From Clostridia bacterium (GTDB lineage: Bacteria; Bacillota_A; Clostridia; Christensenellales; Aristaeellaceae), in NCBI GenBank assembly GCA_900754775.1, contig CAAEDZ010000382.1:1-8950 (forward strand): a stretch of 8,950 nt of DNA, written 5' to 3'. Position 1 is the first letter of the stretch. Every line of letters starts with the position of its first letter. Shown here piece by piece: positions 6,001 through 8,950 of the stretch. Made by a program: the position numbers and the translations under genes. Under the pieces are notes generated by a model. The model worked only from the letters and a program-made list of their open reading frames with translations, made no database searches and was not told the origin of the DNA.

Positions 6001-8950
6001 CATAAGCATGGTCGCGGGTGAGGGGCGTACCGGCGTAGTCGCCTTCCCAAGTGGCGAGGATGAAGTCGTCCACGCGCTCACGCAGCGTCACCTCGTCCCC
6101 TTCCGTCCAGAGGGCGCGGTCGATCAACTCGTCTACGTACTCGGCGATGCGCACGCGCTCCTCCTCCGTCCAATCGCTCTTTTTGAGCAATTCGTCGAGC
6201 TGGTGGGCGGCACTGCTCTCATAGTCGCGCGCGCGAACCCTATCGATGACATCGCCCATAGCGCCATTGGCGGCCAGGAACTGCACGAGATCCTCAAAGG
6301 CCCTTTCCAGCGCCTGCGCGTCTTCTTTTTCGTAGATCTCCGCCGCTACGGTCAGCGAGCGGCCCGAGACGCTCCCCGTGCCCAGATAGGCGAGGTTTTC
6401 ATGGGTGACAGTGTTGATGGCCACGGCCACGCCGAGGCCATAGAGGCTATCGGTGGCGCTGGCGTTGGCGGCGATCACCGCGTCCGTATCGTTGCGGGCG
6501 AGGACGGTGATATCTCCAAGGGCAAGCACGCTGTTTCCGTCGAAAACCTTGGCGCGGGAAAGGTTGCTCTGGATGTTGACCGCCATGGCCGCGGCAACCT
6601 GGATGGAGCTTTCCGAGGTCTGCGCGCGCTGGCGCGAGGCGGCAGCGGTGGAGACGTTCTGCGTATTGACATTTTTCGTATTGACATCACCAGCCAGCTT
6701 ACCGCCGCGGGCGAGCGCTTCGTCGGCCTGCTTATCGGCCTGATCCTTGACGTCCGGATTGACGGTGGTGCCGGAAGGAGCGGTTTGGCCGCTGAGCACG
6801 CCGTCGCGTTCCTCTGTGGTACTGGAAGGCGTAGTGGAGCCGCCCGAAGAAGCGGAACTCGCGGGCAAAGCGCCGCTAGTAGAAGCTTTGACGGTTTCAT
6901 CCAGGCGGCTGACGCTGTCCGCGTTCACGAGCACATCGCCGCCGGCTTCGAGACCGCGCAGCACGTCCGCGGTGGCGCTGTCGTTAAAGACGCTCACCGC
7001 CAGCGCCGCGCCCGCGCCCACGCGGGCGCCCGCCGCCGCGGCGTCCGCGGTCAGTGTGCGCTCAATGCTGCTGTGCGCGGTAACGGCGATGTCGCCAAGC
7101 GTTTGCGCCATTTCGCCGCTCTTGCCCAGATAGGCTTCGACCATCACACCGGAGATGTCCGTGGCAGCCACGGGCGTAGCGGAGATGCCGCCGGACGCGC
7201 CCGCCGCCGCGCGCAGTTCCTCCGTACCGGAGAAAGCGGCCGCAACGCGAAGGCTATTGAGCTTCTTTTGATTGTTAAAATTCACGTTGTCTTCAACCAC
7301 GGCGGAAACGTCCACGCCAATGACGCCCACGGCAATGCCCGCGCCAACGCCAACGCTGTCCGCGCGATAGGTGGGCATATCGATAAGCGGTATATCTATG
7401 GGGCCTAGCGCGAGTGCCTTGCGCACGCGCTTGCCGCTGGCGTCGCTGATGGTTTCAAAGAAGCCGTGGCCAATCACAGATTCCACATTGACCGCGCCAT
7501 TAAGCACATACCGGGCTGCATTGGCAAGGCGCGCTTCGTTGCGCACGGAGGCGATGTGCACTGCCACCGCGCCGCCGAGCCCAAAGGTGGACGTGGCGGG
7601 AATATGGCCCGCTTTGGCGGCGGCGGAGGATTCCACGCGGCGGCTAAGGGCGGAAACGTCCAGGCCGTCGCCCGCGCTCACCGCGCCATTTTGGGCGATG
7701 GCGCTCACATCGTGGCCGAACACGCCAATGGCCACGCCGACACCCGCAGCGTTGTTGCTGGGATCGAGCGTGCGCGTAACCGAACCGATGCCGGGCATGG
7801 TGACGATGGAAGCGTTTTCATAGAGAGAACCGTCCGCGCGCTGGCGCGAAGTGGTGTCTCCCGCGGCGCGCAAGGAAATCTCCTTTGCCGCGCGAACGCT
7901 GCCGGAGGTGTTGATGAGGGCGCTGACCTCGTTATCGATAACGGCAATGGAAAGCGCGCCGACGAACTGCGTACTCGCCTGCGTGACGGCGTCCTTGGGC
8001 TGCTCAGTGGCGGAATCGAACTTGAGGGCGAGGCGATTGCTGCCCGTAATGCCGCCAATCAGCTTGGCCTTGACGCTATTCACTTCCTTGGGCACATGAC
8101 CGAGGATCTCTTCCACTGTGGTCACAAGGCTGAGGACGGTGGCGGTCTGCGTAGCTTTGACCGGATTGCCCTCCGAATCATAGATCGTGTTGCCATTCTC
8201 ATCCACAGCATAAACGCTCACAGGCGAGGAGATAGCGTAGGTACGCGTGCTGAGAATGCCGTCGGCCTCGACAGAAACGTTGCACGCCTGGCTGATGACG
8301 GAAGCGGCGTCCAGCACCTGCGCCATGGTCTCGGCAAAGGCGAAGTTCGCGCTGAGGAAGATGCCGCTGCGCGCCGTGGGCATCACCACATCCGTGGGCA
8401 CGGCCATGCTCACCGCGTAAGAGGCGGCGCGGCTGCGCGCGTCCACGCGCGCGTCACCACCGGCTTCGATTTTCGCATTACCGGAAACGATGGTCTTGGT
8501 GTCCGCGGTGACGACGTTGCCCGCCAGGGAGACGTTGAACTTGGGGAAGCTGCCATCGTCAAAGGTATTCACATAGACGAACGTATCGCTCATCAGGCGC
8601 GCGCCCGCGCCCGCACGAATCTGCGCTTCGCCCCCGAGCGTCACTTTGGCTTCCACATCGCCCATGCCGAAGGAAAGCGGGATGAGCGAGAGCAAATCGG
8701 CGGCATCGAATTCGTTGCGGGCCGTGGCCAGCGCGTGGACAAAGCCATTCTTCGCCGTGATGGTGCCGAGGATATCCACATTCGCCGAGCTAAGCTTCAC
8801 CACCACGAAGTGCGGGATGCTGATGGACTCAAAGAGCGAAGGATCGATATAGGCACCGTTCTGCAACGTGCGCGCGCGCAAATCGACAAAACCATCCGCC
8901 GCGATGGACGCGTCCGCGCCCACGGAGATGGAAGCCGTTTCCTTCGCCTC
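1..8950 (-). CDS. Giant beta-strand-repeat surface/secreted protein, LktA-like filamentous adhesin type (internal fragment, both ends missing)
   Basis: The minus strand is open over the whole window. Codons run from 8950-8948 down to 4-2, giving 2983 residues (about 290-300 kDa) with no stop and no frameshift; the register is the same at both ends. Start and stop lie outside, so neither a signal peptide nor a C-terminal anchor can be assessed. The sequence is a long series of degenerate repeats. Each has a core like G-x-A-A-V-G-V-x-x-x-V-x-V-x-x-N-x-V-x-A-x-[IL]-G, followed by a G-G-D-V-x-I-x-A strand. This pattern suggests a beta-solenoid stalk. I count three Cys and six Trp. By recall it resembles the huge secreted beta-strand-repeat adhesins and the LktA leukotoxin family; LktA itself is an exported protein of more than 300 kDa. 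Several non-repeat inserts interrupt the stalk (listed separately). Likely role: adhesion or host/cell contact at the surface (inferred). Partner export genes, if any, lie outside. The coding frame is near certain; the family name is tentative. Confidence 0.9.
2..493 (-). repeat. Last visible beta-strand repeats, with Gln/Glu-rich loop
   Basis: Residues 2820-2983. The cores are GVSGVGAGVAVIVTYSDIAA and GGYVGVSVSAAVIALDDA, with strands GGDVLIEATS and QNVSVRAN. A 32-residue loop at 167-262 (SQEPDAQTQQAQSV, then EGLAKELGENLETY) is Gln/Glu-rich and helix-like. The frame is still open at position 2, so more protein follows outside the window. Confidence 0.65.
494..868 (-). other. Acidic Gly/Asp-rich insert domain
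   Basis: Residues 2695-2819 (125 aa). It begins right after a normal core (GTAAVGATVMVTVIG) with a helical stretch (DKLQQDARDALLMQYD) and passes through NAAAHEALQGMTLDEDLAG. It then becomes acidic and Gly-rich (VGGEDGVDVTEGYVSDEF, TGDKAAGEGENYKID), and ends before a new strand (GAGSFAFASGDIRVAA). It carries a degenerate Ca-binding-type loop at 527-565. No family recognised. An acidic ion-binding module on the stalk is plausible but inferred. Confidence 0.6.
527..565 (-). other. Degenerate EF-hand/dockerin-like loop DSDANGDLNAAAE
   Basis: The 13-residue loop has Asp at 1 and 3, Asn at 5, Gly at 6 and Leu at 8, as in EF-hand and dockerin Ca-binding loops (D-x-D-x-N-G-x-L/I). Position 12, normally Glu or Asp, is Ala, and a Glu follows at 13. 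It is therefore a near match rather than a full motif. It could bind Ca weakly or be coincidental in an acidic region. Confidence 0.4.
1739..1855 (-). other. Acidic loop insertion with locally atypical codons
   Basis: Residues 2366-2404 (39 aa): a Gly/Ala/Ser start, then an acidic stretch (AQAEGSGDAQEVSVDAEGE) and an aromatic/His end (THLYHF). The end uses GGA, ACA and the only TTA codon in the whole frame. It lengthens one repeat of an otherwise compact array, so it is probably a surface-exposed loop. Confidence 0.5.
2009..2077 (-). other. MP-containing loop with basic patch in the main array
   Basis: A 23-residue loop beginning MPSISGVSQAG and ending NRAERRRG breaks the strand pattern. The RAERRRG patch is among the most basic short stretches in an otherwise neutral to acidic stalk. 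Similar Met-Pro loops occur near 7810 (TMPGIGSV) and near 7360 (DMPTYRADSVG). It could be an exposed loop or a proteolytically sensitive site; this is not shown. Confidence 0.4.
3380..3628 (-). other. Aromatic and Asp-rich non-repeat insert
   Basis: Residues 1775-1857 (83 aa). It opens with a charged stretch (ARRERMDESQYKFPFD) and continues with Asp/Asn/Thr-rich strands (LFNLTIDNDISNITDLKF). It closes with a hydrophobic, Tyr-containing helix-like part (ILDVLDMINYLATVDYYVEA). Composition differs clearly from the Ala/Gly/Val repeats on both sides. I do not recognise a family. It sits exactly between two repeat blocks, like the other inserts. Confidence 0.6.
3629..4273 (-). repeat. Beta-strand repeat block 3 (about 4 units)
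   Basis: Residues 1560-1774. The cores are GTLNVAAAIGVAYNAHAA, AIANVVGTAAAITINRNGA, GTLNVAGAVAVLSAQAQA and TAGFGASFALLYAGNIVHA. The GTLNVA[AG]A start occurs in units one and three, suggesting a two-unit higher-order period here. Intervening strands include GGDVEAHAEN and EGDLDVSAA. Confidence 0.7.
4274..4567 (-). other. Helical insert followed by Ala/Ser/Gln low-complexity linker
   Basis: Residues 1462-1559. The first 71 residues (LDRVLEKFRLGLNYV and onwards, then GKSMSTLKQASDSL) look helical and polar. The last 27, at 4274-4354, are low complexity (TTPASSATAAAGAQSGSAA, then PQQ). The linker recalls the Ser/Thr linker at 6614-6889. Each linker separates an irregular segment from a fresh run of repeats, so the pair may mark domain borders. 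Confidence 0.6.
4568..5476 (-). repeat. Beta-strand repeat block 2 with short helical interruptions
   Basis: Residues 1159-1461. The cores are SVGVAGAVAIGVVNARSEA, SVGVGASFALNLLTTDVLA, ISADASVALAIVESTVKA and RAAVGATVAVSLMSSDVLA. Between them are longer non-strand loops, for example LKKQAEAANAGTNTKG near 4960 and IETLREGAQGAKHANVAVQA near 4820. The unit spacing is therefore about 70-95 residues rather than the ~56 of the compact block. Confidence 0.65.
5477..6340 (-). other. Charged, Trp-containing, predicted alpha-helical domain inserted in the repeat stalk
   Basis: Residues 871-1158 (288 aa). The composition changes abruptly from Ala/Gly/Val/Ser/Thr to Glu, Asp, Arg, Lys, Leu, Met and Tyr, with amphipathic helix patterns such as AQALERAFEDLVQFLAANG, RIAEYVDELIDRA, PLIEELIAKIDAYRAEQ and KAIREMIVEEAMAQL. 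Five of the six Trp in the entire frame are here (SDWTEE, LWTEGD, ATWEGD, AWLEIY, GWQPD), as are two of the three Cys. There is no frameshift and the codon style matches the neighbours, so it is an integral in-frame domain. I do not recognise it as any named family and see no enzyme motif. It could be a folded binding head displayed on the stalk (inference), or simply a long helical loop. Confidence 0.75.
6050..6172 (-). repeat. 21-residue internal duplication in the helical domain
   Basis: Two consecutive segments start with Trp-Thr-Glu and end in a Val-Asp-x-x-Ile helix: WTEEERVRIAEYVDELI and WTEGDEVTLRERVDDFI, spaced 21 residues apart. By eye, 8 of the first 20 aligned positions are identical. 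A possible third, weaker Trp-Glu-Gly start follows. The pattern suggests a short helical repeat within the domain. Confidence 0.5.
6341..6613 (-). repeat. Two beta-strand repeats before the helical domain
   Basis: Residues 780-870. The cores are IQVAAAMAVNIQSNLSRA and YGLGVAVAINTVTHENLA, each followed by a strand (GDITVLARND; GRSLTVAA). The last strand runs directly into the charged helical insert, so the insert is placed at the strand-to-loop position of a normal repeat. Confidence 0.65.
6614..6889 (-). other. Low-complexity Ser/Thr/Gly and polar linker
   Basis: Residues 688-779 (92 aa). The first part is rich in Ser, Thr, Gly and Pro (GALPASSASSGGSTTPSS). It continues into a Lys/Asp/Gln stretch (KDQADKQADEALARGG) and then an Asn/Thr stretch. 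It lacks the hydrophobic alternation of the repeats, so it is probably a flexible hinge between stalk segments. A processing site or a glycosylated Ser/Thr patch is possible but not shown. Confidence 0.7.
6656..6685 (-). repeat. 15-bp imperfect tandem repeat encoding VNTKN-VNTQN
   Basis: Two adjacent 15-bp units (6671-6685 then 6656-6670 in reading order) both begin GTCAATACG and encode VNTKN and VNTQN. A third degenerate start (VST) follows. The repeat lies at the end of the polar linker, where an in-frame expansion or contraction would only change linker length. Confidence 0.75.
6890..7966 (-). repeat. Beta-strand repeat block 1 (about 6 units)
   Basis: Residues 329-687. Recognisable cores are FVGALSIAVIDNEVSA, AAGVGVAIGVFGHDVSA, GLGGAVAVHIASVRNEA, SVGVGAGIAVGVIGVDVSA, a weaker one near 7190, and RVGAGAALAVSVFNDSA. 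Spacing is uneven (about 55-75 residues) because some loops are longer. Cores alternate with strands such as GDGLDVSAL and GDIAVTAHS. Units are similar in pattern but not in DNA, so this is an old, diverged array. Counts are by eye. Confidence 0.7.
7967..8950 (-). other. Irregular strand-rich section at the N-terminal side of the fragment
   Basis: Residues 1-328 of the visible protein. It contains alternating strand patterns (SISVGADASIAADG, NAKIEAGGDARVDARS, CNVSVEADG) typical of haemagglutinin-like beta-helices. The AAVGV-type core that dominates later is not obvious here. One of the three Cys of the whole frame is here (SQACNVS). The section could be the lead-in to the repeat stalk, or the C-terminal part of an earlier, different domain. 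The window edge prevents a decision. Confidence 0.5.
8159..8212 (-). repeat. DENGN / DSEGN paired octapeptide
   Basis: The peptide YAVDENGNTIYDSEGNPV contains two adjacent eight-residue units, DENGNTIY and DSEGNPVK (the Lys is just beyond the range). Asp-x-x-Gly-Asn turns of this kind occur in surface-protein turn or Ca-binding loops. Here it sits between two strand-rich stretches, in a short polar loop. No function is claimed. Confidence 0.45.

Noticed and set aside
3680..7408. 1242-codon plus-strand ORF
   Set aside because: It is codon-aligned antisense to the real repeat-protein frame, has an implausible Arg/His/Gly-rich composition, and ends only where the minus frame uses CTA. No domain was recognised.
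1..8950. CRISPR array or tandem DNA repeat
   Set aside because: The repeats are protein-level and diverged, with no constant-length identical direct repeats separated by unique spacers.
1..8950. RTX toxin or calcium nonapeptide repeats
   Set aside because: No runs of GGxGxDxLx were seen; the glycine-rich parts follow the AAVGV and GGDV patterns instead.

Overview
The window lies entirely inside one giant protein-coding gene on the minus strand. Read from position 8950 down to position 2, the reverse complement translates as 2983 consecutive codons with no stop. Neither the true start nor the true stop is in the window. The product is a Cys-poor protein rich in Ala, Gly, Val, Ser and Thr. It is built from about 33 copies (counted by eye) of a degenerate beta-strand repeat of roughly 55-60 residues, with cores such as GTAAVGVTAMVNVLKNSVEA. 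The best match I can recall is the very large secreted filamentous adhesin/leukotoxin-like proteins: beta-strand-repeat proteins, including the family named after LktA of Fusobacterium necrophorum. This is a recollection of family style, not a search result.

Layout in protein order, N to C, so from high to low coordinates. 7967-8950: irregular strand-rich section with a DENGN/DSEGN motif pair. 6890-7966: first repeat block. 6614-6889: low-complexity Ser/Thr/Gly then polar linker. 6341-6613: two more repeats. 5477-6340: a 288-residue charged, predicted alpha-helical domain holding five of the six Trp seen in the whole frame. 4568-5476: repeats with short helical interruptions. 4274-4567: helical insert plus an Ala/Gln linker. 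3629-4273: repeats. 3380-3628: an aromatic and Asp-rich insert. 869-3379: the most regular repeat array, about 15 units. 494-868: an acidic insert with a degenerate EF-hand/dockerin-like Ca-binding loop. 2-493: the last repeats, interrupted by a Gln/Glu-rich loop.

The DNA is GC-rich, with codons such as GCG, GGC, GCC, AGC and CTC dominating, so the source is a GC-rich bacterium. The phylum cannot be fixed from this window: there is no second gene, RNA, signal peptide or anchor. The long plus-strand ORFs, including one of 1242 codons, lie in codon register with the real gene. They stay open because the real frame almost never uses TTA, CTA or TCA, so they are best read as shadows. There is no intergenic DNA, and I see no promoter, terminator, RNA gene, IS element or CRISPR array.
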